Origin: Rhodococcus pyridinivorans
Lineage (GTDB): Bacteria; Actinomycetota; Actinomycetes; Mycobacteriales; Mycobacteriaceae
Reading direction: 5' to 3'
NCBI RefSeq assembly: GCF_900105195.1
Contig: NZ_FNRX01000002.1
Span: 1,054,001 to 1,118,000 of the forward strand
Length of the DNA stretch: 64,000 nt
A program made the position numbers and the translations under genes. The notes beneath the pieces were generated by a model. The model was not told the origin of the DNA, did not search any database, and worked only from the letters and a program-made list of their open reading frames with translations. This document shows, one piece after another, positions 1 to 9,315 of the stretch. Positions within the stretch are counted from its first letter, which is position 1; each line of letters opens with the position of its first letter.

Positions 1-1
1 T

Positions 2-112
2 CATCGCCGGATTCCGGATTATCAGCTGGTCGAGAACGATCCGCCGATCCTGCACGCCAGCCAGGTCCGCGGGTGCATGCGCCTGCCGATCACGTTCACT
101 CCGACGGCATGA
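2..112 (+). CDS. Cytochrome P450, C-terminal tail (5' truncated by window edge)
   Basis: The first bases read in frame to a TGA at 110-112 and give a 36-residue peptide beginning HRRIPDYQLVEND and ending RGCMRLPITFTPTA. Actinobacterial class I P450s commonly end this way: after the heme-binding loop comes a strand of the type RIPDY, then a stretch ending in L(P/E)-(I/L)-x-F-x-P. The catalytic parts (I-helix, ExxR, heme cysteine) lie outside the window, so the substrate cannot be judged. A TetR gene follows after 104 bp, and a ferredoxin-fused reductase lies about 2.3 kb downstream that could in principle supply electrons. The identification rests on a short tail and is moderately secure. Confidence 0.6.
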   Translation, partial: HRRIPDYQLVENDPPILHASQVRGCMRLPITFTPTA

Positions 113-216
113 TCCGTCGCTCACGCGCCGGTGCCGAAAGGGTGCCGGCGGGTGGGTAGAACGTCCCTCCACTACAATCGTCAATCAAAGGTAAAGGTTT
201 CGGTGAGGGAGGGTGC

Positions 217-837
217 ATGGCGCGACGTCAGAGCGTCCTCAGCGACAATGCCGAGACCGCTCGTGCCCAGATCCTCGCCGCCGCCGACAGCGCGGTCGAG
301 CGTTTCGGGGTCGCCAAGACCACGATCGACGACGTGGCCCGCGAAACCGGTGTCTCCCGACCGACGATCTACCGTTACTTCCGAGACCGCGACACCCTCA
401 TCACCTCGCTGATCGAAACCCGTGCGCGTCGGCTCTTCGAGGATGCGCAGGCCTACGTCGCCGACCGCGAGTCCTTCGCCGACCAGGTGGTCGACGGCCT
501 GCTCTACCTGGTCGACCGCGGCCGACGCGACCCGGCGATCCGTCTGATCGTCAGCCCCGAACATGTCGATCGCGGCACCGCCCTGGAAGGAAGTTCCGAA
601 CTCGCGGCGCGTCTCACTTTCGAGATGTGGGCGCCGCTGCTCGAGACGGCGCGCGAGCGTGGTGAGATCCGCGACGGAATCACCGATGCGGAGATCTGCA
701 AGTGGATCACTCTGGTGGAGTTGATCCTCGTAGGTCGCATGGATTTCGACGATCCCGTCGGTGAGGCCAACCGGAGCCTGTTGACCAACCTGCTGCTGCC
801 GGGCATCACCACCGGCGCCGCAAGCATCGTTTCGTAA
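217..837 (+). CDS. TetR/AcrR-family transcriptional regulator
   Basis: This 206-residue protein has a normal TetR length. The N-terminal helix-turn-helix spans about residues 18-60: ILAAADSAVERFG, then TTIDDVARETGVS and RPTIYRYFRDRDTL, the classic TetR recognition helix followed by the YRYF turn. The remainder is a helical ligand and dimer domain of no recognised subfamily. The ATG at 217 is preceded by GAGGGAGGG at good spacing. The gene sits between a P450 and wall-hydrolase, reductase and mce genes, so it may control the P450 or the downstream cluster. No clean palindromic operator was identified upstream. Confidence 0.85.
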   Translation: MARRQSVLSDNAETARAQILAAADSAVERFGVAKTTIDDVARETGVSRPTIYRYFRDRDTLITSLIETRARRLFEDAQAYVADRESFADQVVDGLLYLVDRGRRDPAIRLIVSPEHVDRGTALEGSSELAARLTFEMWAPLLETARERGEIRDGITDAEICKWITLVELILVGRMDFDDPVGEANRSLLTNLLLPGITTGAASIVS

Positions 838-1032
838 TACGACTGCAGTGCCGATCGGCCGCGACTCCTGCATCCGGCCGTTCGTGACGCATCGCGAGAA
901 CTCGCCGCACGCCGCGTAGTTCCGCACCTTCTCCTGCCGTTACGCGCATCTGCGCGAACGAAACCCTTTCCCCCGTAACAACGCAACCGATCGTGCGCGG
1001 GAGGAAATCGTCGTTCCGAAAGGTGAGCTGTC

Positions 1033-2343
1033 ATGTCCGTGGATCCACCTTCACTCGTCGTCACGCTCGGAGCCGCCGTAGGGGCACTCGTCCTCGGTGT
1101 CGATCCCCAGATCGGAGCCGAGCAGGCCGCAGCCGTATCGCATGCCGTCGAACAGGGTGCGAGCCAGGTGATGGACGGGATAACCGCAGCAGTCGACGCC
1201 CTGCCGGAAGACGCCCGTGTACCGGCAGAGCAGATCGTCGCCGAGACCACCGAGCGGTTGCGGACCGATCTCGAAGCGCTGCTACCGGACGAGAGACGAT
1301 CCGACCCCGGTGACACTCCGGAACCGGACGAACCAGTCGAAAACCACGAAACCATACAGCAATTCGCAGCCGGAGCCGCCGTATCGGCCACTCCCGTCGG
1401 GCCGGCAGTCCTCGTCCCGCCGTCGACCTTTCCGCTCGCGTCGAGCGCCGCCACCGCACCGATCGGTGCCATAGCCGTGTTCGCTCCGTGGCTGAAGAAG
1501 GCGGGTGCCATCTGTGACGGCATCACCGCGCCTGTGCTTGCCGCGCTGTACTCCGTCGAGAACGGTTTCCGATACGGTTCCACCGCGCCCGTCTCGCCTG
1601 CCGGCGCACTCGGACCGGGACAGTTCATGCCCGGTACCTGGGCGGTCTACGGCAAGGATGCGGACGGCGACGGCAAGGCCGACGTACGCGGGGTCGCCGA
1701 CCCGGTCATGGCATCCGGTCGCCTGCTGTGCGACAACTGGAACAGGATCGAACAGTGGAAGAAGGACGGCCGGGTCGTCGGCGACACGCTGTCGCTGACA
1801 CTTGCCGCCTACAACGCCGGCGTCGGAGCCGTACTGAGATCCGGGGGGATGCCCAGCGGTCTGCCCGATTACGAGAACCAGACCAAGCCGTACGTGGCGA
1901 AGATCCTGGCGGCGCGACCGGCTTTCGAACGCATGCTCTCACCGTTCCTGGCCCTCGAACTCCCGGCAGGCGACGACCTCGGCCGGCAGGTGCTCGAGCA
2001 GGCATTCCGCTATCTCGGCCTGCCGTACGTGTGGGGTGGTGGAAACATCCAAGGCCCTACGGGCGGTGGATTCGACTGTTCCGGGCTCACGTCGTTCGCA
2101 CTGCACGCCGCCACCGGAACCGTGCTGCCCCGGACATCGGAGACCCAGTGGAAGGTCGGCGTCGAGGTCCCGATGGACCAGGCGCGGCCCGGTGACCTCG
2201 TCTTCGGCAACTGGCAGGTCGGTGGACCGGGCCACGTCGGCATCTACCTGGGTGAAGGTCTGATGGTGCACGCGCCGACCACAGGCGACGTGGTGCGCAT
2301 CGGCGAGGTCTTCCCCGATATGCGAGCACGTCGCATCGTCTGA
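1033..2343 (+). CDS. Bifunctional cell-wall hydrolase: lytic transglycosylase-like plus NlpC/P60 endopeptidase
   Basis: This 436-residue protein has an N-terminal region with low-complexity and hydrophobic stretches (about residues 10-165). A transglycosylase-like (SLT/lysozyme fold) domain follows at about 165-290, with the catalytic-type stretch YSVENGFRYG, then GALGPGQFMPGTW and LAAYNAG. A C-terminal NlpC/P60 domain (about 318-436) carries the catalytic Cys in GGFDCSGL, the His in GHVGIYLG, and a polar residue in HAPTTGD. The family cleaves peptidoglycan glycan strands and D-Glu/mDAP stem-peptide bonds. A standard cleavable signal peptide is not obvious. The start is supported by AAAGGTGAG just upstream. 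The reductase gene begins 31 bp after its stop, so they may be co-transcribed. Confidence 0.85.
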   Translation: MSVDPPSLVVTLGAAVGALVLGVDPQIGAEQAAAVSHAVEQGASQVMDGITAAVDALPEDARVPAEQIVAETTERLRTDLEALLPDERRSDPGDTPEPDEPVENHETIQQFAAGAAVSATPVGPAVLVPPSTFPLASSAATAPIGAIAVFAPWLKKAGAICDGITAPVLAALYSVENGFRYGSTAPVSPAGALGPGQFMPGTWAVYGKDADGDGKADVRGVADPVMASGRLLCDNWNRIEQWKKDGRVVGDTLSLTLAAYNAGVGAVLRSGGMPSGLPDYENQTKPYVAKILAARPAFERMLSPFLALELPAGDDLGRQVLEQAFRYLGLPYVWGGGNIQGPTGGGFDCSGLTSFALHAATGTVLPRTSETQWKVGVEVPMDQARPGDLVFGNWQVGGPGHVGIYLGEGLMVHAPTTGDVVRIGEVFPDMRARRIV

Positions 2344-2374
2344 TCGTCCGTCCACATCGAGGAGTGGTGAAACG

Positions 2375-4003
2375 ATGGCCCACATAGTGACTCAACCGTG
2401 TTGCAAGGATGCCGGGTGCGTCGCCGTCTGCCCGGTCGATTGCATCCACCCGACGCCGACGGAACGGCTGTTCCGCCCGTCGGAGATGCTCTACATCGAC
2501 CCGGAGAAATGCATCGACTGCGGTGCGTGCGTCGACGAGTGCCCGGTCGACGCGATCGTACCGCCGGAGGACATCACCCCCGGGATGCAGCCTTTCGTCG
2601 AGATCAACGCCGCGTACTACCAGGACAACCCGGTGCCCGGGCCGGACCCCGAGCCGCAACCGATCGAGGTGAAGGCGGCGCCCGGAGTCCTACGGGTCGC
2701 CATCGTGGGCAGTGGGCCGTCTGCGAGTTATCTCGCCGAGTCCCTCGTCGCGAATCGTCGCCTCCCGGTGGAGATCTCGATCCTGGAGAGGCTTCCGGTT
2801 CCGGGAGGGCTCGTACGGTTCGGTGTGGCACCCGATCACCCGTCCACCAAAGAGGTCGCGTCCGGCTTCCTGCGCACTATGGGACGGAAGAACGTCGACA
2901 TCTTCCTCGGAGTGGAGGTCGGTACACACCTCACTCACGACGATCTGCTGCGCCACCACCATGCGGTGGTCTACGCCTCGGGGACGAGCGGCGACCGTGC
3001 CTTGAATGTGCCCGGCGAGGACATGCCGGGAAGTGTCTCGGCCCGCGAGTTCGTAGCCTGGTACAACGGTCATCCCGACCATGCGAACCAACGATTCGAC
3101 CTGTCCTGTGAACGTGCGGTGATCGTCGGCAACGGAAATGTCGCGCTCGACGTGGCCCGCATCCTCAGTAGCGACGTTTCACGCCTCCTGAAGACGGACA
3201 TCGCCGCCCACGCACTCGAAGCCCTTGCCGCGAGCCGTATCCGTGAAGTCGTGGTACTGGGACGCCGAGGGCCGGCACATGCGGCGTTCAGTACTCCCGA
3301 GTTGCTGGGCCTGACCGATCTGCCGGGGGTGAGCGTCACGGCGTCGCACGCGTTCGTGGCCTCCACCGCGCTGGACCGGATCCGAGCAGACATCCTCACC
3401 CGTTGTGCGGCGGAAGCGGCCGTGCCGGGGGATCGTCGTATCCATCTGCAGTTCCTCCGTTCGCCGGTGGAGGTCCTGGGAACGGAACGCGTGGAGGGCC
3501 TGCGTGTCTCGGTCGACGATCCCGAAACGGACGGAGGAGTCGAGGACGTCGCAGCCGGATTGGTACTGCGCTCGATCGGCTTCCGGGGTTCCCCGATCCC
3601 TTCCGTGCCCTTCGACGCGGAGCGCGGCACGATCCCACATCGGGCGGGAGCCGTCGTGGAATCGGGAACCGGTGCGCCGGTGTCCGGCGTCTACACCGCC
3701 GGCTGGATCAAGCGAGGTCCGAGCGGGGTCATCGGTTCGAACAAGTCGTGCTCCGCGGAGACCGCGGCGTCGATCGTCTCGGACTTCGTCGGTGGTCGAC
3801 TCCGTGAGCCGCAGGGCGGCCGACAGTCGTTCTCGGACTTCGTTGATGCTGTCCGGCCCGGACGTATCGATCTGCAGGGTTGGCGCCGTATCGACTCGCA
3901 CGAGAAGAGTGCAGGCCGTGCCGTCGGACGTCCGAGGGTCAAGCTTGTGGACCGTGACGAGATGGTCTCGGTCGCTCTGGGAGAGGCCGTCGCCGCGAGA
4001 TGA
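2375..4003 (+). CDS. Ferredoxin-fused ferredoxin-NADP(+) reductase, FprB type (copy 1)
   Basis: This 542-residue protein has an N-terminal 7Fe-type ferredoxin module (about residues 1-80): PCCKDAGCVAVCPVDC, then CIDCGACVDECPVDA. It is fused to an adrenodoxin-reductase-like FAD/NADP domain (about 105-540) with an FAD-binding GSGPSASY motif, a second dinucleotide site at GNGNVALDVAR, and the C-terminal FAD contact GWIKRGPSGVIGSNK. This is the architecture of mycobacterial FprB, which passes electrons between NADPH and ferredoxins or P450s. A close paralogue lies at 30609-32285. RBS GAGGAGTGG precedes the ATG. Its position between a P450 and the mce genes suggests oxidation of an imported lipid or sterol; that role is inference. 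Confidence 0.88.
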   Translation: MAHIVTQPCCKDAGCVAVCPVDCIHPTPTERLFRPSEMLYIDPEKCIDCGACVDECPVDAIVPPEDITPGMQPFVEINAAYYQDNPVPGPDPEPQPIEVKAAPGVLRVAIVGSGPSASYLAESLVANRRLPVEISILERLPVPGGLVRFGVAPDHPSTKEVASGFLRTMGRKNVDIFLGVEVGTHLTHDDLLRHHHAVVYASGTSGDRALNVPGEDMPGSVSAREFVAWYNGHPDHANQRFDLSCERAVIVGNGNVALDVARILSSDVSRLLKTDIAAHALEALAASRIREVVVLGRRGPAHAAFSTPELLGLTDLPGVSVTASHAFVASTALDRIRADILTRCAAEAAVPGDRRIHLQFLRSPVEVLGTERVEGLRVSVDDPETDGGVEDVAAGLVLRSIGFRGSPIPSVPFDAERGTIPHRAGAVVESGTGAPVSGVYTAGWIKRGPSGVIGSNKSCSAETAASIVSDFVGGRLREPQGGRQSFSDFVDAVRPGRIDLQGWRRIDSHEKSAGRAVGRPRVKLVDRDEMVSVALGEAVAAR

Positions 4004-4285
4004 ACCGGTGATCGCACTGCTGTCGATATGTCCGCTTCGTTCCCGTTTTCCGAATCCTCTGTCGGAAGCAAGGATTCGGTCGACGCGAAAGCGTAGATAC
4101 GATTGACAAATCCCGTACTTTGAATCACAGTTGTCGTGCGTAGGGACTTGGGTCACATCCGGTAACCACGTTCTGCTCTTGTCCACCAACGAGAGTCGCC
4201 GGCGCGGCCGGACCTGGACGCACTATCCGTTGAAAGCTGCCGTCGACGGCACATGCCGTTACGACGAGACACGTGGGAGGAACCG

Positions 4286-5338
4286 ATGGGTGTCGAGGTT
4301 TCCGTCGAGGGGCTGACCAAGTCCTTCGGCTCGCAACGTATCTGGCAGGACGTGACGTTGACGTTGCCGGCCGGTGAGGTCAGTGCGCTGCTCGGTCCGT
4401 CGGGTACCGGCAAGTCGGTGTTCCTCAAGTCGTTGATCGGTCTGCTGCGCCCGGAGGAGGGCTCGATCGTCATCGACGGCACCGACATCCTGCAGTGCTC
4501 GAGCAAGGAGCTCTACGAGATCCGCAAGCTGTTCGGGGTGCTGTTCCAGGACGGGGCGTTGTTCGGGTCGATGAACCTCTACGACAATGTCGCCTTCCCG
4601 CTGCGCGAGCACACCAAGAAGACCGAGTCCGAGATCCGGCAGATCGTGATGAGCAAGCTCGAGCTCGTCGGTCTGCTCGGCGCCGAGGACAAGCTGCCCG
4701 GGGAGATCTCCGGGGGGATGCGCAAGCGCGCCGGCCTGGCCCGCGCGCTGGTGCTCGATCCGGAGATCATCCTGGTCGACGAGCCGGATTCGGGTCTCGA
4801 TCCGGTGCGCACCACCTACATTTCGCAAACGTTGATCGATATCAACGCGGAGATCGATGCGACGATCCTGATCGTGTCGCACAACATCAATCTGGCGCGC
4901 ACGGTGCCGGACAACATCGGGATGTTGTTCCGTCGGCAGTTGGTGATGTTCGGTCCGCGTGAGGTGTTGTTGACCTCGGACGAGCCGGTGGTCAAGCAGT
5001 TCCTCAACGGCACGATGATCGGTCCGATCGGGATGTCGGAGGAGAAGGACGAGGCGACGATGGCGCACGAGCAGGCGCTCGTCGATGCCGGTCATCATGC
5101 CGGGGGTGTCGACGATGTCGAGGGGATCGTGCCGCAGATGCAGGCGACGCCGGGGATGCCGGAGCGGCAGGCGGTGGCGCGTCGGCAGGAGCGGGTGCGG
5201 TCGATCCTGCACACTCTGCCCCCGGCCGCCCAGCAGGCCATCCTCGAAGACCTCGAGCACACACCGGTACCGTCCGCCCGCCACGCATTCGCGGGATCCG
5301 ACGCGCCCACCGAACTCATTCCCGTGGTCTCGCGATAG
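4286..5338 (+). CDS. mceG: MceG (Mkl) ATPase of the Mce lipid importer
   Basis: This 350-residue ABC ATPase has Walker A GPSGTGKS, signature ISGGMRKRAGLARA and Walker B ILVDEPDSGLD. The signature and an unusually long C-terminal extension (about residues 250-350) match actinobacterial MceG/Mkl rather than general ABC ATPases. MceG energises YrbE permeases to import lipids, fatty acids or sterols. I chose the ATG at 4286 because GGGAGGA lies 5-10 bases before it; a start 33 bp further up lacks this. The 282-bp upstream gap holds a possible -35 (TTGACA at 4103-4108) without a convincing -10. In mycobacteria mceG is usually unlinked to mce operons; here it directly precedes one. Confidence 0.92.
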   Translation: MGVEVSVEGLTKSFGSQRIWQDVTLTLPAGEVSALLGPSGTGKSVFLKSLIGLLRPEEGSIVIDGTDILQCSSKELYEIRKLFGVLFQDGALFGSMNLYDNVAFPLREHTKKTESEIRQIVMSKLELVGLLGAEDKLPGEISGGMRKRAGLARALVLDPEIILVDEPDSGLDPVRTTYISQTLIDINAEIDATILIVSHNINLARTVPDNIGMLFRRQLVMFGPREVLLTSDEPVVKQFLNGTMIGPIGMSEEKDEATMAHEQALVDAGHHAGGVDDVEGIVPQMQATPGMPERQAVARRQERVRSILHTLPPAAQQAILEDLEHTPVPSARHAFAGSDAPTELIPVVSR

Positions 5339-5470
5339 TTCTCCCACCGCACGCGACCGGCGACGGACTCGTGGACGAGCATCCGCCGGCCACGGACGAC
5401 CAGAAAGGTACAGACGAGTGAGAACTCGCAGTTGCAGGCTCGCGCCTCGACGCCGTGAGGTGATCGCGCG

Positions 5471-6337
5471 ATGACCGCCGAAGCGGCACTCACCTCCCCG
5501 ATGGCGGATTCCCGCCGTCGACCCATCGTCCCGGCAGGAATCCGCCGATACCTGATCGAGAAGCCTGCGGCTTCACTGGCCACCATCGGACGCTCGGCAC
5601 GACTCGGAGGCAACGTCGTCCGCTACGCCGTCACCGACACCATCGCGTGGCGACTGCCGGTGCGAGAGGTCATCGAGCAGATGTGGGTCCTTCTCAAGGT
5701 TACCGCCCTTCCCGCTCTGCTCATGGCCGTCCCGATCGGTGCCGAGGTCTCGGTGCAGGTGGGCGGCATCATGAATCAGGTCGGCGCCAACTCGCTCGCC
5801 GGCGCCGCCAGCGGTCTCGGTGTCGTCGGACAGGGTGCACCGATGGCCGCCGGACTGTTGATGAGTGGGGCCGCAGCGTCCGCCATCGCCTCAGATCTCG
5901 GCGCACGATCGATCCGCGAGGAGATCGAAGCGATCCGTGTAATGGGTATCGACCCGGTCCAGCGGCTCGTGATGCCGAGATTCCTGGCCATGCTCGCGAT
6001 CGCCCCGATGTTGTGCATCATCATCATCTCCGCGGGTGTTGCTGCAGGACTGACCATCTCGGCGAACGTCAACGACGTCGTGCCGGGCAGCTTCTGGCAG
6101 TCGTTCGGTGCCTTCGCCACCCCGACCGATCTCGTGTTCTCCGTGCTCAAGTCCGTCGTCTTCGCGGCCATCGTGGTGTTGATCGCCGGCCTGCGCGGAC
6201 TCGAGGCCAAGGGCGGACCCACCGGTGTCGCGAACGCCGTCAACGCCTCGGTCGTCCTCAGCGTCTTCTGCATCTTCATCGCCAACCTCGTGGTGAGCCA
6301 GCTGCAGCTGATGTTCTTCCCGGCCCGGTTGGCGTGA
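5471..6337 (+). CDS. yrbEA: YrbE (MlaE-type) permease of the Mce system, subunit A
   Basis: This 288-residue integral membrane protein belongs to the MlaE/YrbE family. Hydrophobic segments lie at about residues 75-120, 170-205 and 220-285, and the conserved coupling region reads RSIREEIEAIRVMGIDPVQRLVMPR. It should form the permease core with the second YrbE and be driven by MceG. The gene lies 132 bp after mceG and overlaps the next gene by one base (TGATG), which implies translational coupling. Confidence 0.92.
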   Translation: MTAEAALTSPMADSRRRPIVPAGIRRYLIEKPAASLATIGRSARLGGNVVRYAVTDTIAWRLPVREVIEQMWVLLKVTALPALLMAVPIGAEVSVQVGGIMNQVGANSLAGAASGLGVVGQGAPMAAGLLMSGAAASAIASDLGARSIREEIEAIRVMGIDPVQRLVMPRFLAMLAIAPMLCIIIISAGVAAGLTISANVNDVVPGSFWQSFGAFATPTDLVFSVLKSVVFAAIVVLIAGLRGLEAKGGPTGVANAVNASVVLSVFCIFIANLVVSQLQLMFFPARLA

Positions 6338-7212
6338 TGACGACCGGAACACCCGCGAATCGCGGGAACACCGGCTCGGCACTGTCCCAACTCGGTGCCA
6401 GGTTCGTGAAGCGAATCCGATCGGGAGTCGAGGAGGTCGGACAGGTCGTCCTGTTCACCGCCCGAACGGTCTACCTGCTGCCCAAGACCGTGAAGCACTA
6501 CCGTAAGCAGACCGTCACCACCATGAACAACATGGCCTGGGGCAACGGATCGCTCGTCGTCGACGGTGGTGTGATCAGCCTGATGTTCTTCCTCGGCATC
6601 GCTGTCGGTGCCGTGGTCGCCATCCAGGCGTTCATGGCCTTCGACCTGCTGGGATTCGGTGCGCTGACAGGCATCATCGGTTCTTTCGGCAACGTGCGCG
6701 TCATCGCACCGATCATCACGGGCATCGGCTTCGCGGCCCAGGCCGGCTGCCGGATGACCGCCGAGATCGGCTCGATGCGCATTTCCGAAGAGATCGATGC
6801 GACGGAATCCATCGGACTGCAGGCGATTCCCTTCGTCGTGGGTCCCCGCCTGATCGGCAGCATGCTTGTGGTGCTGCCGGGTTACCTCATGGCTCTCGTC
6901 GTCGCGTTCGTCACCGGCGGTGTCGTCGTGAAGACCTTCCACGACCAGCCCAGCGGGACCTACGACCATTACTTCGCGCAGTTCCTCAACCTTCCCGACC
7001 TCGCAGCGTCGGTCGTCAAAGCCCTGATCTTCTGCGCAGTGGTCACGATGATCCACTGCTACTACGGCTATTTCGCCTCCGGTGGGCCGGCAGGAGTGGG
7101 TTCCGCGTCCGGTCGGGCCATCCGCGCCAGCCTCGTTGCGATCGTCGTACTGAACTTCGTAATGACCGTCATCATCTGGGGCCTGAGCCCGGAACTCGTC
7201 TTCAAGGGATGA
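6337..7212 (+). CDS. yrbEB: YrbE (MlaE-type) permease of the Mce system, subunit B
   Basis: This 291-residue second permease has the family motif GCRMTAEIGSMRISEEIDATESIG and several long hydrophobic segments (about 60-105, 115-145, 180-215, 250-290). The ATG at 6337 shares its A with the preceding TGA. An in-frame extension upstream only runs through the previous gene, so it is not the start. The protein is expected to pair with YrbEA as the heterodimeric membrane channel for MceA-F. mceA follows after 10 bp. Confidence 0.92.
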   Translation: MTTGTPANRGNTGSALSQLGARFVKRIRSGVEEVGQVVLFTARTVYLLPKTVKHYRKQTVTTMNNMAWGNGSLVVDGGVISLMFFLGIAVGAVVAIQAFMAFDLLGFGALTGIIGSFGNVRVIAPIITGIGFAAQAGCRMTAEIGSMRISEEIDATESIGLQAIPFVVGPRLIGSMLVVLPGYLMALVVAFVTGGVVVKTFHDQPSGTYDHYFAQFLNLPDLAASVVKALIFCAVVTMIHCYYGYFASGGPAGVGSASGRAIRASLVAIVVLNFVMTVIIWGLSPELVFKG

Positions 7213-7222
7213 GGAAGAATCC

Positions 7223-8305
7223 ATGTCGAGAAGTCAGGACTTTCTCCGCGGCACGGCTGCAGAACAGTCCCGCCGGCTGGCTGCCGCCGGTGCTGCAGCG
7301 ATCGTGTTCGTAGGGGTGGCCGGTCTCGCCGCCGCCACGCTGTACCCGAAGATCACCGCACCCGACGGGATCGAACTCGTCGTCGACGTGCCGTATCTCG
7401 GTCCGGGTGTCGCGGAGGGAACCAAGGTCGTACTGCACGGACAATCCGTGGGACGCGTGACCGCTCTCGAGCGCACACCGTCCGAGTCGGTGCAGGTACG
7501 CATGATGCTCGACGAATCCCAGATCGACGGTCTGACCGATCGATTCGAGATCGACTACCGCCCCGAGAACTACTTCGGTACCTCGGCGGTGAACATCCTT
7601 GCGCGCCCGGGCGGCGGCCCCCTCGAGTCCGGAATGGAGTTGGAAAGGACACCCGAAGGTGACTTCACGATGTCGACGATGATCGAACAGGGATCGCTCA
7701 CCATCGACGGCACCCTGACCGACGACATGATCACGTCGCTCGACAAGACCGTCCACTATCTCGACGGCCTCACTCCCTGGGTCGACACCGGTGTGTTCCT
7801 CGCCGATCGGGTCGCCGAGACCCAGCAGGAGATGCCGAGCACGTTGCTCGCCCGTTTCAACGACATCCTCGAGGCATTCCCCGGCTTCGGCGACCAGGCG
7901 ATCGAATCGCTCATGAACATCTATCACAGCAACTACAACACCCTTCCGGACGGTTCCGTCGGCGTCGACGACGCGGTCTTCGACGAGGCGAACGCCGGCC
8001 TCACCCTGGCGGCGAACCAGTTGTTCGGTCAGGCGGGTGCGCTGCTCGCTTCGCACGGGGAGGAGCTGACCCCGCTCATCCTCTCTGTCGCCGAGGCATC
8101 CGACGTATTCCCTCACCTGGTCAACGGCGGAATGACCCCGGCCGCTGCCCAGGACGTGGTGCGACGTCTCGACTCCGCCTTCGTCGACACCCCGGACGGA
8201 CAACGCCTGCGCCTGCGGGTGCTGGTCGACGCCCTACCGGCCTTCACTGCACCGCTCGGCCTCGGGCCCGTCCCGGCCGCAGCGACAGAAGGAGGCGGAC
8301 GATGA
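7223..8305 (+). CDS. mceA: Mce family protein, MceA position
   Basis: This 360-residue protein has an N-terminal hydrophobic anchor (about residues 20-40). The MCE (MlaD-like) domain follows at about 45-125, with the family pattern VVDVPYLGPGVAEGTKVVLHGQSVGRVTAL. The rest is the helical Mce tail expected to form part of a substrate tunnel across the periplasm. The first Mce after the yrbE pair is the MceA position by established order. It overlaps mceB by 4 bases. The substrate class (sterol, fatty acid or other lipid) cannot be assigned from sequence alone. Confidence 0.9.
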   Translation: MSRSQDFLRGTAAEQSRRLAAAGAAAIVFVGVAGLAAATLYPKITAPDGIELVVDVPYLGPGVAEGTKVVLHGQSVGRVTALERTPSESVQVRMMLDESQIDGLTDRFEIDYRPENYFGTSAVNILARPGGGPLESGMELERTPEGDFTMSTMIEQGSLTIDGTLTDDMITSLDKTVHYLDGLTPWVDTGVFLADRVAETQQEMPSTLLARFNDILEAFPGFGDQAIESLMNIYHSNYNTLPDGSVGVDDAVFDEANAGLTLAANQLFGQAGALLASHGEELTPLILSVAEASDVFPHLVNGGMTPAAAQDVVRRLDSAFVDTPDGQRLRLRVLVDALPAFTAPLGLGPVPAAATEGGGR

Positions 8306-9315
8306 CGACACGAGCCACGTACATCGCGACCATCATCAAACTCGTCGTTGCGGCGATCATCTCCGCGGTGCTGTTCGCACTGGTCATCAGCGCCATGCGC
8401 AGCCCGGTCAGCGGACCGACCCGCAATTACACTGCCGAGTTCTCGGACGTGTCGGGCCTCGGCGCCAACGGTGATATCCGCACACGCGGCGTCCGCATCG
8501 GGAAGGTGCGGTCCATCGAGTTGCGCGAACGCGACGGCAAGACGATCGCCGAGGTCGAGTTCACGATGGAAGAGCCCTACGAGTTGACCGACACCACCAT
8601 TCTGGCGGTCAAGTATCAGAACCTCACCGGCGTGCGGTACATCGACGCGGACTTCGGCGAGAAGCCGGGCACGCCCGTCGAGCACCTCTCACTCGAGAGC
8701 ACGAAACCGTCGTTCGACATCACGTCGCTCTTCAACGGCCTGCAACCGGTCCTGGCAACGATGAGCACCGAGGACATCAACCGATTCACCGAGAACGCCA
8801 TCGCTCTTCTGCAAGGTGATGGTGGGGGATTGAAACCGATGCTGGACGACGCGCAGAGAATCGCGAACCTCGCGTCCGATCGCGAACAGGTGATCTCGAC
8901 GCTCGCGGACAATCTGGCCCGCATCGCGGACAGCATGGGCGGGCGGTCGGACGGTGTCGTGGAGTTCCTCCGTTCCGTGAGCTTCCCGATAGCCAAGGCC
9001 ATGACCGTCCTCGAGGAATTCCACAAGACCGCGACCTACGGGCCCGAATTCCTCACTCCCATCAAACGTCTGCTCGACGCCTACGGCCTCGCGCCGGGAG
9101 CGGACGTCGATGCGATGGTGACATCCGCATTCGCGTCCCTCGAGGACGCGGCCGAGGCCGTCAGGCTCCTCCCGCCGGCGGTGGCGGGTCTCCAGATACC
9201 GGCGAGTGCCCCGGCGGGTGGCGGTGCCGGATGCTCCAACGGCATCGCGCAACTGCCGACGGATGTGCAGATTCTTCTGAGCGGAAGCGAGGTCGTCGTA
9301 TGCAACGCGGGATGA
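8302..9315 (+). CDS. mceB: Mce family protein, MceB position
   Basis: This 337-residue protein has a membrane anchor at about residues 10-33. The MCE domain lies at about 40-120, with NYTAEFSDVSGLGANGDIRTRGVRIGKV. A helical tail ends in a short cysteine-containing segment (GCSNGIAQL...VVCNAG), common in MceB proteins and a possible disulfide. ATGA start-stop overlap with mceA indicates coupled translation. Confidence 0.9.
   Translation: MTTRATYIATIIKLVVAAIISAVLFALVISAMRSPVSGPTRNYTAEFSDVSGLGANGDIRTRGVRIGKVRSIELRERDGKTIAEVEFTMEEPYELTDTTILAVKYQNLTGVRYIDADFGEKPGTPVEHLSLESTKPSFDITSLFNGLQPVLATMSTEDINRFTENAIALLQGDGGGLKPMLDDAQRIANLASDREQVISTLADNLARIADSMGGRSDGVVEFLRSVSFPIAKAMTVLEEFHKTATYGPEFLTPIKRLLDAYGLAPGADVDAMVTSAFASLEDAAEAVRLLPPAVAGLQIPASAPAGGGAGCSNGIAQLPTDVQILLSGSEVVVCNAG

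Noticed and set aside
504..1628. Minus-strand frame of 374 codons over the TetR and wall-hydrolase genes
   Set aside because: No homology pattern and opposite coding sequence with strong motifs.
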